Shown here: positions 12,401 through 25,167 of the stretch, piece by piece
Numbering within the stretch: the first letter of the stretch is position 1
Layout: the number at the start of each line of letters is the position of its first letter
Origin: Micractinium sp. NFX-FRZ
Taxonomy: Eukaryota; Chlorophyta; Trebouxiophyceae; Chlorellales; Chlorellaceae
Direction of reading: 5' to 3'
DNA: 43,111 bases
Assembly (NCBI GenBank): GCA_029339195.1
Contig: JAPTJF010000507.1
Coordinates: forward strand, 1-43,111
The notes under the pieces: generated by a model
Told to the model about the DNA's origin: nothing
Database searches by the model: none
What the model saw: only the letters and a program-made list of their open reading frames with translations
Made by a program: the position numbers and the translations under genes

Positions 12401-13342
12401 CTCCCCCTGCTGCCCCCGCAGCCAGTGCAGGGCGCTGGCCAGCGTGAGGCGGGAGTGGTGCAGTGGCGGTGCGGCAGCGGCGGCCTCATCCAGGCTGTAC
12501 CCATAGAGGGACAGCGGTACCGTCTGGTACTGCCCCCGCAGCAGCACGCGTGTGGTCACGCATGGCTGCAGGAGCAGTCAGGCAGGCAGGCGGGCGGGGC
12601 AAGGTGTGGTGAGTGGTGCATCATACAAGATGGCCCCCTGATAGCACGCACGGGCCGCTGCAGGCAGATCCGCTTCGCGAGCCTTTCCCCGCCCCACCCG
12701 CCGTGCGGCTGCCACATCCCCCCAGGGCTGCCTGCACCCCCCACCCACCCTCCCCACCTGCAGCTGCAGCACGCGCTGGCCGTTCTCTGGCTGCTCAACC
12801 CCAGGGCAGAGCTGGATGAAGCGGGAGGAGGCGGGCGCCGAGGCGTCGGCGGCAAACAGCAGCACCTGCCCCCGCTGCTTCTGCGCTCCGCTGGAGGGCA
12901 CCGCACCCACGCGCACGCTTGTCAGCACCACCTGCGAAGGAAAGGTGATCTGTGGCAGGGGCAGGGGCAGGGTACCAGGCAGCAAGCAGAGGGGGTGGGT
13001 GAGGCGAGATGTGTGGAGGTTGAGGCGCAGGGCGGCAGTGCTAGCACCGTAGTGTGCGGGCCGAGCTGGGCCCTGGGAGGAACCAGCCCAGCTTAAAACA
13101 CTCGCTGCAACTTACAGGACCGCTCTCTGCACAAGCTGAGGCTGTGCATGCCCAGGTCTGGGGGCGTGGCTAGGCAGCTGTGGGCACATCACGCCGCCCC
13201 CACCCACCTCTGCCACATGGCTGCCGAAGCTCTGCTCTGTGATGATCTTTCGAATCAGCGGCTCCTCCCCATGCGCTGCGCTCAGCGCTGGCAGCAGCAC
13301 AGGCGGCGGCTCGGCAGCGCCGACGGCTGCCGTGCCTGCCAT
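485..13342 (-). CDS. VIR: VIRILIZER/VIRMA homologue, m6A methyltransferase complex scaffold
   Basis: In the families known from plants and animals this nuclear protein holds the mRNA m6A writer together. Exons, in coding order: 13342-13208, 12949-12758, 12565-11705, 11367-10791, 10493-10062, 9816-9747, 9568-9473, 9197-8452, 8236-6835, 6529-6340, 6114-5999, 5726-5504, 5310-5239, 5080-4994, 4828-4678, 4421-4315, 4085-4001, 3784-3684, 3457-3392, 3193-3097, 3025-2957, 2863-2737, 2497-2389, 2201-2127, one ending unresolved below 2086, 1716-1570, 1360-485. Phases agree up to 2127 and from 1716 on. The N-terminal strands (LLRGQYQTVPLSLYGY) and the last residues (LQKLLEKHPALISVL) match both ends of plant VIRILIZER; between them lie acidic, Arg/Glu-rich and helical-repeat regions. 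About 2,430-2,470 residues, longer than plant VIR (about 2,140). An ATG at 13435 in the same frame is an alternative start. The intron after 2389 has a GC donor. Confidence 0.86.
4840..4853. repeat. Run of 14 G in a VIR intron
   Basis: An uninterrupted homopolymer lies 11 bases beyond the acceptor side of VIR exon 4828-4678. Its length may be unreliable in the assembly. Confidence 0.9.
6691..6834. repeat. Degenerate CCCAGCACAG-type tandem repeat in a VIR intron
   Basis: The intron between VIR exons 8236-6835 and 6529-6340 contains about 140 bases of imperfect 5- and 10-base repeats built from CAGCC and CAGCA. It abuts the splice donor directly, so the intron begins inside the repeat as transcribed. 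Confidence 0.8.
8880..9180 (-). repeat. Coding minisatellite for an Arg/Glu/Gln-rich helix in VIR
   Basis: Inside VIR exon 9197-8452, imperfect copies of about 45 bases encode blocks like RRRQQEEEEARRR, roughly eight times. The alternating Arg and Glu patches suggest a long charged helix. Confidence 0.75.
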
Positions 13343-14284
13343 GCTGCCGCTGGGCCCCGCCGCGGCGGTCTGCACAGGGGGACGTGTGGTGTGGCGGCAG
13401 CTAAGGACAGGCGCGGGTGGACATGGAGGAGGCATTCTAAATAGGGCTGTGGAGCGGGGCGCAGGTGTTCAGGCACATCAGGATGACTGTCCAGCCTGTT
13501 CTATAGCACCCGGTGGGCAGCACCGCCACTGCCGCCGCTGCCACTGGTGCTGCTGTCGAGCTCACCGGCGATCAGCTGAGGCGCGGGACGTTGGCTGACC
13601 CGGTTACTCCGCCATCCAACCCACAAAGCGGTGGCGGTGCAACGTTGCAGGCGTGATGGTTTTTCGGGCAACGGCGTCGGCGTGTTCCGCCCGCAATGGA
13701 CCTCCTGATGTTATATATGATCAAGAACGACCATCCAGACGTCTGCAGGGGGTCTGCAGGAGGCCTGGGACAGCCTTGCAGTACGCTGTACTGCTGGCCG
13801 GCTCCCCACGCCGTCCGTTGAGCCCTGGGCGCTTTCACAGTTTGACTATACTTCTGGAACATACGGAGTCAACTACTGAGATGCACAGGCTCCGCTAGAA
13901 CGTGTTTTTACGTGAGCTTCGTGATCATCGTGATCATCTCACTCGCTGCAGCGTTTGGAGGAGCACCAGCCGCCCTACGGGCCCTTAGACGGCGCTACCA
14001 GGTGCAGCGAGGCGGCTGACCTCCCATTGGGCGCTCTCACCACTTGTGCCGCCACCTTGGGCGCCGGCGCCGGTGGCCTCCCCTTTGCGGGCACCCGCCG
14101 CCGCTGGTGGTGTGTTGTGCGCAAGCCTGGCCTCCATCCGCTCAGGACCCCATCTGAGCTCCGTAGCAGCATTCCTATCAGCGCAGCCTGTGGGCAGCCG
14201 ACGTGAGGTGCTTGTTGAGGCAACCGGAACGCAGACGCCCCAAGCTCTCCCCGCCCTTCCCCGCCTGCTCCCCTGCTGGCAGCC
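13343..14284. promoter_or_regulatory. Divergent promoter region between VIR and UPL6
   Basis: This 942-base gap separates the two head-to-head start codons. It is less GC-rich than the genes and has a TATA-like TTATATATGA at 13711-13720. The only long frames have no coding character. Its role as a shared promoter is inferred from gene orientation alone. Confidence 0.45.
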
Positions 14285-16301
14285 ATGTCCTCCTTCCGAT
14301 CGTTTGGCGGGGAGTACAAGAAGGAGGCGCGGGTGAGCCTGGCGGGGAGGAGCCGGGCGCAGGATGAGACGCGGGCCGAGGTGCTGGAGCGCACGCGTCG
14401 GGAGCGTGAGCGGCGGCGGCAGGAGAAGCTGGAGCAGCGCAGCGCGACGTGCATTCAGGTGAGGGGTGAAAGGTGGGCGGAGTGGTCCGGGGTTGGGGGT
14501 TGTTGACCAACATGACCAGACATCAGGCGGCATGGCTGCCGCCACAGGGGCCAGGCGAGGCGGTCATTGCAGGACTGCGGTGGCGAGGAGCGCTCAGCTA
14601 GGGGACCTTCAGTCTAGGAGACCAGCATGGTGCTGAATCAAAAACAAGCTCACTCACTCGCCTGCTGGTCTCCTGACTTGTGCCCCCCCTGCATCAAGCC
14701 CCCCGCCCATAAGCGCCAGCCCACGCCATGCGCCTCCCTCCCCTCGCAGGCTGCTTGGAAAGGATGGTGCACACGGCGCAGCCACCAGGCGGCGGTGCGG
14801 CGCGAGTGGCTGGCGCGTTACGGGCAGCTTGCAGAGCGGGCCTCCAGGTGAGGAGGGGCACCTCAGGGGGCTGCCAAGTTCCAGCGTCATTGGTGGGCTG
14901 CACCCCCGGGACCCCCTGCTCACTGACTGCGTCCCTCCCTCAACCAGCCAAGGTGGCCATGCATGCTTTGAACTGCTGGCTGCTTGCCCGACCCCTCACC
15001 TCCCGCCCTGCCCACCCTGCACCGCCCTGCCTCCCTGCAGCGCCGACCTTGCTCCCAGCAGCGGCTTCCTGCGCCAGCTGTGCTGCTTCCTCAACCCCTC
15101 CTCCCTGGAAGACGTGAAGCTGCTGGCAGCTGCCTGCCGGATGGTGCTGGCAGCGCCTGAGCCGGCTGACGAAGCAGCAGCAGCGGGCCAGCCGCCGCCG
15201 CTGCTGTTCTGCATGCAGGCGGCTGGGGGGCGGGAGCAGGCGGGCGCGGTGCTGCAGCAGGCGCAGACGTTGGTCGTGCTGGGCATGGCAGCACTGGCGC
15301 AGCACGCCTCGACGCTGGGTGCTGAGCTGGCACAGCCGCGGGTGGGGGCAGCAGCGGCGGCAGCAGCACCCAATGGCAGGCCCCCCACGCTGGCGGCCCC
15401 CATTGTGGAGGTGGTGCTGCTGCTGACGGCGCAGGATAGCTGGCGGCCGGCGCTGGGGGCGGCGGGCGGCGCGGCCGCTGCGGCACAGATCCTGGCATCC
15501 GCCGTCAACCGCGGCCTGTTTGGGCAGCTGGCTGACATTGCTGGGGAAGCGTGCCTAGAGCCTGCAGCAGTGGCGCCAGCACCAGCAGCACAGCCAGTGC
15601 CGGTGCCTGCCGGCGAGGCGCTGGCCACCGCCCTCACCGTGCGGCTGCTCAGCCAGCAGGCGGCAGTGTCCGCAGTGCAGGCTGCGCAGCAGCAGCAGGT
15701 GGGCCGCCGCCTGCGGGTGCAGCCGGCGGCGCTCCAGCTGCCGCTGCTGCTCTGCCTGCCGCTGCTGCAGCGCCGCCTGCCCACGCTCAAGCCGGTGGCT
15801 GCGCGCCTCTGGCGGGCCACGGTGGCTGCGCTGCACGCGCTGCCGCCCCGGGAGGTGGCCGCCTGGCTGCAGCCACGGGCAGGCGGCAGCGTGTCGGGAG
15901 CAGGGGCAGCCGTGGCGGGCGCCGCCCTGTTGGGCAACTTGCTGGAAGGGGCGGCAGCCGCGCTGAGGGCGGATGACGCCCAGCAGGCAGCTGCGGCGCG
16001 CCAGCCGGCCCTGCAGTTTGCGGCCCTGGCCTCCTCGCTGCTGGCGCTGCTGCCGCAGCAGGCCTTCTCCCTGTCCGGCGGTGCAGGCAGGGGCGGCAGC
16101 AGCCGGTGGGAGGACGAGGACGAGGATGATGAGGTGGAGGCGGCAGCACGGGCGGCAGCAGCAGCAGCGGCGGCCCAGGTGGTCAAGCTGCCCTGGGATG
16201 CGGAGCAGCTGCCCAGCGCGGGGGTGGTGGCCCAGCTGCAACGGGTGTCGGACGGCGCGCTGCTGCGGGCGCTGGTGCGGGCGGTGCTGCCGCAGGCCGC
16301 C

Positions 16302-16335
<34 letters not shown>

Positions 16336-19300
16336 TGTCGCTGCAGCAGCGGGCGGCAGATGTGCGGCAGATGTGCGGCCTGCTGCAGCAGCTCATGGCG
16401 CTGCCGGGCCAGCGTCAGCGCCTGCTCGTCATGCTGGCCTTCAGCGCCGAGCTGGTGCAGCGCCTGTGGTTCACCTACCTGCGGCCCGCGCAGGCCGCGC
16501 CAGGTGGGGCACTGGGTTGTCGAGGCCTGCCTGCCCGCCTTCTTGCATGTGGGGTGGCGGCGTACCGGCTGCTGCTTTTGTGGTCTTGCACCGTGCCTGT
16601 GCCATTTTGCATGATGCCTGCCTGCCAGGTTGGCAGGTCTCATGCAGCAACGCGCTGAGGAGATAATGCGTAATCTCCCCTCCACTCCTGCCGCCCTCCC
16701 TGCTGGCCCGCAGGCGAGGGGTGGGTGCCCTCCGGCGACGCCAGCTGTGACCCCGGCTGGATGCTGCCCCTCACGCTCTTCAGCCTGGCATACAGCGCAT
16801 TCATCATGACGGGTGGGCGGGTGGGTGGGGCTGCCTCGCATGAGGCACCTGTCCTTGGGCCGGCAAGCCAAGCATTCCACTCCTGTTTGCATCAACCCTC
16901 ACACCACATACCCTTCCACCATCATTACCACCCATCATTACCACCCTTCATTACTTTGCCCCCACCCTCTCCCCTCCACAGCCGGCGACGACGAGCTGTT
17001 CCAGGCGCAGCGCCCGCTGCCGCTGGGCGAGCTGCACGGCGAGCGGCGCGGCGGCGTGCTGGCGCTCCTCAAAATGGCGCTGTGGCACGCGCTGTGGGTG
17101 GAGCCGCCGCCCTCTCCGGGGGGCTGGCCGCCGGAGGCTGCAGCGCTGCGGGCACAGCTCAAGGAGGCGGCAGGTGGGCGGGCTTGAGGGTGGGAGGAAG
17201 GGTGGAGGGCCAAGAGCAGTCGGAGAGGGCCATCGGGCGTGCTCGGCGGTGCGCATGAAGTTGGCTGGGTGAATCACTGCCCATCGGTTGTGTGGTGTCA
17301 CCCTACTGCTGTGCCCGCCTGCCTGCCTGTTGTTGGTCCCATGCAACACTAGCCTACCCTGATCTTCACCCCCTCTGCATTCGCCCCCTCGCCTTTGCCG
17401 CGCAGGCAAGCTGATGGGCCAGCTGCACGACCGCAACTGCCGGCGCTCCTTTGCCCCCGCCGAGGCATTCCAGGCGGAGCAGCTGCCCGGAGACCGCTTC
17501 CAGTCGGAGATGAGCGCTGCCACGGCGGCGGGGCGGGCACTGGGGGAGGGGGCGACGGGCCTGGGGGAGGGCGGCGGCGGCGGCGGCGGGCCCGGCGGGG
17601 CCAGTGCGGGGCGTGCGTGGGGCCTGCTGGCGTACGCCCCCTACCTGGTGCCCTTCCGGGAGCGCGCCCGCCTGTTCCAGAGCCTGGTGGCGGGGGAGAG
17701 GACGAGGCACCGCGACCAGGAGGTGATGCACTCGCTGGCAGCCGAGATGGGGGGAGCACCCAACCGCTTCTTCACCGTGCGCCGCACGCAGGTGGGTGGG
17801 CGGGCGGGCAGGCAGTGAGGCTGAGGGTTGGGCAGCGGTGCAGTGGGCACACGGGGTTGGCAGAGGTCGGGGCATGCTGGCAGGGCCAGAACGCGAGCGG
17901 GAAGAGTGTCGGGCACCAACCGCAGACGGCTCTCGGTGCCCACCGATGCGCCTGTGACCCCGCTGCTGCTCCCCACCTCACCCCCCTGCACCCATCCCCT
18001 CCCTGCAGGTGCTGCAAGACGCGTATGAGCAGCTGCACAGCGTGGGGGAGGCGCTGCACGGGCGCATACGCATACAGGTGCGTGTGTGGCGGGGAAGGCA
18101 ACTCTGGTTGGGGCGGGAGCGGCAGGCCGAGCCCTGTGCGCCCGGGCTTGCCAGTCCACTCGTCAGAGAGAGGGACAGAGACAGAGACAGAGAGAGCCTC
18201 GATGCACAGCTTTGTGAGCTCTCCCTCCCCCGCTACTCCTTCCCGCCCGCAGTTCATCGATGCCCATGGCCTAGAGGAGGCGGGTGTGGATGGGGGAGGC
18301 ATCTTCAAGGAGTTTTTGGAGACGGTGAGGAGGGGGGGTGGGGTGCCATGGATGCAGGGCAAGGCAGGCCATGCTGTGGGGTGTTGGCCAGGCAGGGGCG
18401 GAGGCCGGGTGGCCTGCAGGAAGCGGCGACGCCGAGGCCCTGGGATGTCCCGGTACCATGCTGCTGGCACGCACACCTGGATCGCCTGTTGGCTCTTGCC
18501 CGCCTGCCCTCACCCGTGCCCCCTCGTCTTCCCTGCCCCGCCCGCCCGTCCCCCCCCCCTCCCCCGCAGGTGGTAAAGGAGGGCTTCGACCCCCAGCTGG
18601 GCCTGTTCAGGGCCACCACAGACAACAGGCTGTACCCCAACCCGCACGCCCAGGTGGGGGGGGGCGGGGCGGGGCCACTGTGTGTGTTGTTGTGCGTCTT
18701 TGAGTGAGGCCGGTTTGCAGCACCAGGCTCGAGCACGCCGGCGTGCCAGAGGGCAGTTTGTGCGCATGTGGCTTCACGCTCCTTACCTTGCGCAGAGGCT
18801 TCCTTGCCTTGGTGCCTCAGCCGCCCCCCCAATCTGGGGCCTTGCATCACCCGTCCCCTGTGTCCGCAGCTGGTGGCGGGCAACGCCCTGCGCCTGATCG
18901 AGTTCCTGGGCCAGATTCTGGGCAAGGCGATGTATGAGGGTAAGGAAGGGAGAAGTGGGTGGGTGGAGGGGCTTGTGCACCAGGGCAGGATGGGGGTGGC
19001 CAGGCCGCACGAATGGAGGCCCGCGGGATGCCCCGGGGCCACGGGGGACGCTGCAGCAGGCACTCTTCACACAAGTGGAAGCGGCTGCCTTGCCTGCTGT
19101 TCTTCACCCGTCGGTCACACCTCCCGCTGCCACATCTTCAACCTCCTTTCTGCTCTCCCCCCCCCCTCACCCACCCCAGGCATCCTCGTGGAGCTGCCCC
19201 TGGCCCCCTTCTTCCTCAAGAAGTTCCGGGGCGCGTACTGCGACATCAACGACCTGCACAGCCTGGACCCGGAGCTCTACAGGTGGGGCTGCCAGTGGGG

Positions 19301-21502
19301 GAGGACGGAGGGTAAGGGGCTGGGCATCAGCAGTGCCCTGCCTGCCCGTCTGCAGGCCGCTGCGTCCCTGCTGTCCACTTGCCCGGCCTGCCCGCCCCCC
19401 CTGCACCTCTGTCAGCCTGCGCCCTCTGCCCCCCACCGCACCCTGTCGCCCGCCCCGCAGGAACCTGCTGTTCCTGAAGCGGTACGACGGCGACGTGGCA
19501 GACCTGGGCCTCACCTTCACCATCACCGACAAAGTGCTGGGGCAAGCAATAGAGGTGCGGTGGGGCACTGCATGGGTTGGCATATATAGGTGGCGTGAAG
19601 TTGGGAATCTGGAGTTGGCAGGCTGTGCCGGGCATGCTACGGCGTGTCCTTGCGTGGCGGCGTGGCCACCATGCCCTGGCTTGCCCGCACCAAAGAAGCA
19701 GGCACCGCCGCTGCGCTTCCCCCGCTGCCAGCCATCCGGTCCCCACACCCTGCAACCCCTGTGCCCTCTGCCCTGCCCCCCTCTGGCCGCTCATGCCACA
19801 GGTGGACCTGGCCCCAAACGGCCACGAGGTGCCGGTGACCGCCGACAACCGGCTGGCGTACATTCACAGGGTGGCAGACCACCGGCTCAACCAGCAGATT
19901 CGGGAGCCGGCGGCGGCCTTCCTCAGGTGTGGGGCGTGGGGAGGAGGCGCGTGCGGTTGGGGTGGTGCGGCAGGGGATGCATTGTTGTGGGGGCTGCCTG
20001 GCAGGGGTTGGGCCCGGAGTCTGGCAGACGGCCGCAGCGGTTGGTGCAAGTGAGATGGGTCCCGGCCGTCGTCCTTCTCGCTTCCCGTGCTGCTGTGCCT
20101 GCCTGCCCCATCCATCGATCCTGCCTGTGGTTGCCCCGACCCTGCCCTGCCCCGTGCTCTGCCTGCCTGCCCGCCTGCAGGGGCCTGCACCGCCTCATCA
20201 AGCCCGAGTGGGTGCGCATGTTCAACGAGGAGGAGCTGCAGGTGATGTTGGGCGGGTGGATGGTTGGGGGACGGGAGGTGTGGTTGCACAGAGGGGTGGG
20301 GGCGCTGCTGGAAAGCGTGCTGGGCTGGTTTGGGCTGGGCAGTGCGGCTGGCGGCACGGCCTACAAAAGCACTTCCCAATGCGCCAGATCACCAGTCACA
20401 CCTCCCTAGCCAAACATCCTCCTCTCACACGCGCCCCTTCTCAAACGTCCTCCTCTCACACACGCCCCTTCCCAAACGTCCTCCTCTCACACACGCCCCT
20501 TCCCAAACGTCCTCCTCCCATGCGCGCCCCTCCCCAAACGCCCTCCTCCCATGCGCACGCGCCTCCCCCTCGCGCAGATGCTGATCAGCGGGGGCCAGCA
20601 GGGGCTGGACATTGCCGACATGCGTGCGCACTGCCAGTACAGCGGTGGGTACCACGAGGAGCACCCCGTCATCGCCCACTTCTGGGCAGCGCTGGCCACC
20701 TTCACCCCCGCCCAGCAGGCCGCCTTCCTGCGCTTTGTCACATCCTGCCCCCGCCCCCCGCTGCTGGGATTCAAGTACCTGGAGCCGGCGCTGGGCATAC
20801 AGGTGCGAGGGCGGGTGTTGGGAGTGCCAGGTGTGGGAGGGAAAATCTTGGAACCCTGCCTGCCTGCCTGCCTGGCTGGGGATCAGCACCAGGAGCTACC
20901 GCGGGGGATGGAGGTGCTTGGTTGGGGGCAGTGGGTCTTGCACGGGAGCGTGATGGAGAGTGGGGCCTGGCATGATGGCGGATGTTATGGCCGCAGGCGC
21001 GGAGCAGGGTCATCACACGGTGCAGCACTCTTCCAGGCGTAGGGTTTAGAGAACGGCTGACAACAGCTCCTTCACACCCTGCACGTCCCCCCTTGCCCAC
21101 CCACCCTCTGCCCCCGCACATACGCTCTCCCCCTGCAGCTGGCGGGCAGTGTGCTGGACCCCGCCGCCTCGGAGCGCCTGCCCACGGCTGCCACGTGCAT
21201 GAACCTGCTCAAGCTGCCGCCCTACCGCAGCCCAGAGCAGGTGTGGGACTGCTGTTAGCAGGGTGTCATTACAGCTGCTGCAGCCCCCCGCCGCAGAGGC
21301 ATAGCTTCAGCACCCCCCTTCTTCTCTTTGAGGGGATGGGAAAGAACGTTGAGGGAGCGACGAAATGAAATGTGTGCAAATGTCTCGCCAGGAATGGGCA
21401 AGGCTCAACTCTAGCACCCCTGCTGCTCTGTGCCACCCCCTGCAGGTGCGGGAGAAGCTGCTTTATGCGGTGGAGAGTGGGGCGGGTTTCGAGCTCAGCT
21501 AA
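14285..21502 (+). CDS. UPL6: HECT-type E3 ubiquitin ligase, UPL6/UBE3C family
   Basis: The family transfers ubiquitin through a C-terminal HECT cysteine and works on proteasome-bound substrates. Exons: 14285-14458, 14750-14847, 15041-16503, 16714-16812, 16982-17173, 17406-17791, 18009-18077, 18253-18324, 18570-18653, 18870-18939, 19180-19282, 19461-19554, 19802-19926, 20181-20241, 20578-20802, 21139-21240, 21446-21502; all phases agree and give 1,157 residues (human UBE3C 1,083). The start MSSFRSFGGEYKKEARVSLAG resembles the plant and animal N-termini and is followed by an IQ-like helix near residues 55-80. The HECT domain is about residues 804-1157 and shows VDGGGIFKEFL, PPLLGFKYLEPA and LPTAATCMNLLKLP, with the predicted catalytic Cys at about 1125, and it ends in FELS. 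The middle exon, 15041-16503, carries Ala/Gln-rich runs (poly-Gln near 16306-16335). Confidence 0.94.
20407..20575. repeat. 31-base minisatellite in a UPL6 intron
   Basis: About five copies of a C/T-rich unit starting CAAACGTCCTCCTCTCACAC fill the intron before exon 20578-20802. The middle two copies are identical and the last ones drift. The array ends right at the acceptor and may serve as its pyrimidine tract. Confidence 0.88.
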
Positions 21503-22031
21503 AGGAGCACTTGCGACACTAGGGGAGGAAGCTGGAGAGAGAAGCGAGGATGGCGGGCCAAAATGACACACGTCGAAGCCTGCGCTGCTCCAGCCGAGCA
21601 GCGACACAGCAAGCGCCGCTGCAGCCTGCCCGGCAGCCACCTGCTTCCCATCCCACCACCTTGCCATGCCTGCCTGCGACCCCCTTCAAACCTTCCTTGC
21701 ATGCCTGTGCCCCATCAGCCACTGGCTTCATTCAATTGAGGCATGGGGCGTGTGAATGTGACAGAAAGTTGCGGAGCTGCTCAGCGGTGACAAAGGAGCT
21801 TTGAGAGGAGGGGCAGGGCAGGGCGAGGGCACCATTGGGAGCGCTGGGACGCAGCAGCAACGAGTCGGCAGGAGAGTGGGGAACGGGAGAGTCAGGGTTG
21901 GAACTGTGAGGGGGGGAAGCATGCATGGTGTGGTGTACCAGGGCGCCAGTGCTGCGGACAGGCTGCATGGTCGCCAGCCAGCGCACCGCCTGCTTGTGCC
22001 CCTATATTTCATAAAAACACAAGAGCCTGCA
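21503..22031. other. Tail-to-tail 3' region between UPL6 and MLH3
   Basis: The stop codons of the two convergent genes lie 529 bases apart. I see no coding sequence, RNA gene or clear TGTAA signal for either gene here, only mixed sequence with short purine-rich stretches. Confidence 0.5.
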
Positions 22032-24360
22032 TCAGCGTACCAATCCCTCCAGCTTGCGTTTCAGGCCAGCCAAGCCTCCCCGTGCCGACCTGCCCGCTGG
22101 CGCCCCCTGCCCACTGCTGCTGTGCCCGCCGCCTGCCCCGATACCCCCAAGCGACAGCTGCGCTGCCCCCCGCAGCTGCAGTGCTCGCCGCAGCAGGCGC
22201 AGGTCCACCAGCGGCGCGGTGGTGGGCCTGCCGTGGGCGCAGCTGAAGCAGAGCTGCGTGGCCCACAGGCGCTCCAGCAGCACCTGGCACTGCAGGGAGG
22301 CAGGGAGGAGGGTGCAGGCAGTACAGGGTGCATGTGAGATTCCCTCCATAAGTGTTGTCGGCCCAAGCCCCGACATCAGGCACACCAGAATCTCTTCAAA
22401 CCCTCACCATTCTTCTGCCGCCAACCACTGCTACCAGCCTGACCTGGCTGCCCGTGCTCCGTGCTCCCACCCTGCCCCACTGCTACCCACCTGCCGCTGC
22501 ACCAGCTCCTTACCACCAAAACGATGACCCACAAAAGCACGCCTCCCTCCCAGGCTTATGTCGATCCTCCCACCCCTGCTCCAATTGTGCCCACCTGCCC
22601 TTGCCCCAGCACGTCCCCAAACATGATGGCTCCACGGCAGGCCTTGGAGTTGAGCACACGCACCACGCCTGCAGGCAGCCCACCCGCGCCACACGTGTCT
22701 TGCAGGTGGTGCAGGTACAGCTGTGCAGGAGGAGGGGGAAAAGGGGTAAAAGGCGGGGAAGTGAGGTGTCGATAGACGCTTCTGAACAAGGAACTACATG
22801 GGGGAAGCTGCACCTCACGGCGTGCCTCTCACTGCAGCCTCACGCACTCATCTGCCTCTGCTACCCCTCCCACCCACCCTCTCACCTTGAGGTCGGAGGG
22901 CGACAGCGCAGTCCCCCATAGTAGCGGAGCGTGCGTGAGCAGCGGCCCCGCCGCCCCCCGCCCCGGCTGCCATCTCCAGCCCCAGCCCTCCACCTTGTGC
23001 CGGTACGCCTCCAGCAGCTGCTGCTCGGCTTCTGTCAGCCCCAGCGGCAGGGGCGCCCGCAGCGCTTGGTTGCCTGACGCTCCTGGCCGCAGCTGGCCGC
23101 TGGGCCCCAGCAGCTGGTCCCGCAGCCGCTCCAGCTGCACCCGCTCATCTGAAGGTGGCAGCAGGCATCGAGGTAGGTGCCGCGCATGGAGCAAGTGGCA
23201 GGCACGTCAGTCAGCATGTACTGACGACAGCTAGGAGGAACGGCCAACCATAACGGCTGGTTGCTCCCCTGCCTAGCTCGCCCTCTCCCCCATGGCCCTC
23301 GATCCTTCTAACCTCCCACCACCTCGCCTGCCCACCTCACCTGCCGCATGCTGGTCCACCAGTGCCAGCAGGCTGCCGCTCATGACGGGCACAAACTTGC
23401 GGTCCACCTGGGGCAGCGCCCGCCCCCGTAGCTGCTCACGGCTCAGTGCACTGGGCGCCAGCTGGGCAAACGCGCCAGCTGCCACAGCCTCCAGTGTCAG
23501 AATACCGCCGCCGCCGCTAATGCCTGCTGCGGTAGGTCCGCCTGCACCGGCAGGCCCAAGTGCCAGCCTGCGGGCCGGCTGCCGCCAGGAGGGCAGCAGT
23601 GCGTCCAGCCCCGCATCGTGCTGCAGGAAACTGGGCACGTCCGCTGTGAATGCTGCCTGCGGTGGGACTGGGGCAGGGAATGCTGCAACGGGTGCTGCAG
23701 CGTGTGCTGGGGTCAGTGCTGATGCCGGAAGTGCTGCAGGCTGCTCTGGCACCTGCTGCTGCACATCGGTGAGTGAGGGCTGTGTGTCGCCAGCTGGCGT
23801 CTCGGGAACAGCGTCAGAGGCAGCTGCATGCTGCTCGCTGCGGCTGCTGCTGGACAGCAGTGCGCTGCTGCCGCCACCGGTGACGACCATTCTGCCCGCC
23901 TCCCAAGGATTGTCTGCATGGAGAGGCCGGTCAGCAGCTGGCAGCTGGCCTGCACCAGAGGTCTGGCCTGCAGGTGTAGGCTGTGCATCGACTGCAGCAG
24001 GAGCCAGCCCAGCAGCCTTGTCCGTGGCGGCTGCCTGGAGCCCGCGGCTTGCTGGCTGCTTGGCATGCACCCGTGCAGGGTGTGGGGGCGCCGACTGTGC
24101 TCGCCTCCCACCAAGCTGCCTGGGGGGAGAAGCTGGCATGCCGTGCAGCAGCGCCCGCTCCTCAGCTGTAAGGGCGGCCTGCTGCCCTGCGTGCCGCCGC
24201 CCTGCTTGCTGCCCTCGCAGGGCGCCCCTGCCCCTCTCCGCATGCCGCCGAGGCGGAGCACCTGGCATGCTGTTCAAAAGTGCCCGCTCCTCATCTGTGA
24301 TGTTGGCCTGCTGCCACTGTTTTTCTTGCAGGGCACCCCTGCCCCGCAGCTCCTGGCAAC

Positions 24361-24393
<33 letters not shown>

Positions 24394-25132
24394 GTCCCTG
24401 GCTGTCATCCTCATTGCAGCCAAGCCATGTCGGGCTGACCTCAGGCTCCTCATGCTCACAGGGCAGCGGTGCACCCTGGCCCTCCTTGCTGCCAAGCGCC
24501 ATCAGCTGCTGCTCGCCGCCAGAGGTCCATCCCGCCCAAACCTGCTCCTGCTCCATCAGCTGAGATGATTGCTGCTGCCAAGACCGCTGCTGCTGCTGCT
24601 GCTGCTGCTCTCGACGAGCGGCGGGAGCCCAGCTGTCAAAGAGCCGCTGAACCTCGGCATCCTCACTGCTCAGCAGCCCCAGTCGCTGCTGCTCCTGCTG
24701 CTGCTGTTGCTGCCGTGAAGAGCCTGCCTGCCGCCTGCCCGCAGCCTGGTACTCTGGGGGCGAGGTTGGGAGAGGCTGCTCCAGAGTGATGCCCGCTGCC
24801 CAGCCCTCCTGCTGCCCATTAGGATCCCAGGGCTGCCGATCGTTCTGCTGCCGCTGCCACAGCCTGTCCGTCTCCTGCTGCTGCTGTTGCTGGTTACCCT
24901 CTTGCCAGTGCTCCTGCGGCCCATCAAGCTCCCATGGCAGGCGGTCTTGCTGCTGTTGGGGCTGCCGCATGGCTGGCTGCTGGTCCTGGCCGCCTGCTGC
25001 CCAGACCTCGTGGCACCTCTTCCAGGGCAGGAGGTCTGGCTGCTGCTTTTGCCTTACCGGGCGCTGCTGCTGCTGCTGGTTGCCCGCTTCCCAGACATCC
25101 TGGTGCCATTCTGGCTCCCAAGGCAGGCGGTC

Positions 25133-25167
<35 letters not shown>

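Noticed and set aside
13955..14206. Short forward frame just upstream of UPL6
   Set aside because: No domain, and UPL6's own start at 14285 matches the family N-terminus, so no extra exon is needed.
15555..16895. Large reverse frame antisense to UPL6
   Set aside because: Gln/His/Leu-rich shadow of the UPL6 helical exon.
23292..24563. Forward Ser/Cys/Ala-rich frame of about 420 residues
   Set aside because: Shadow of the MLH3 Gln-rich linker, whose phase agrees on both sides.
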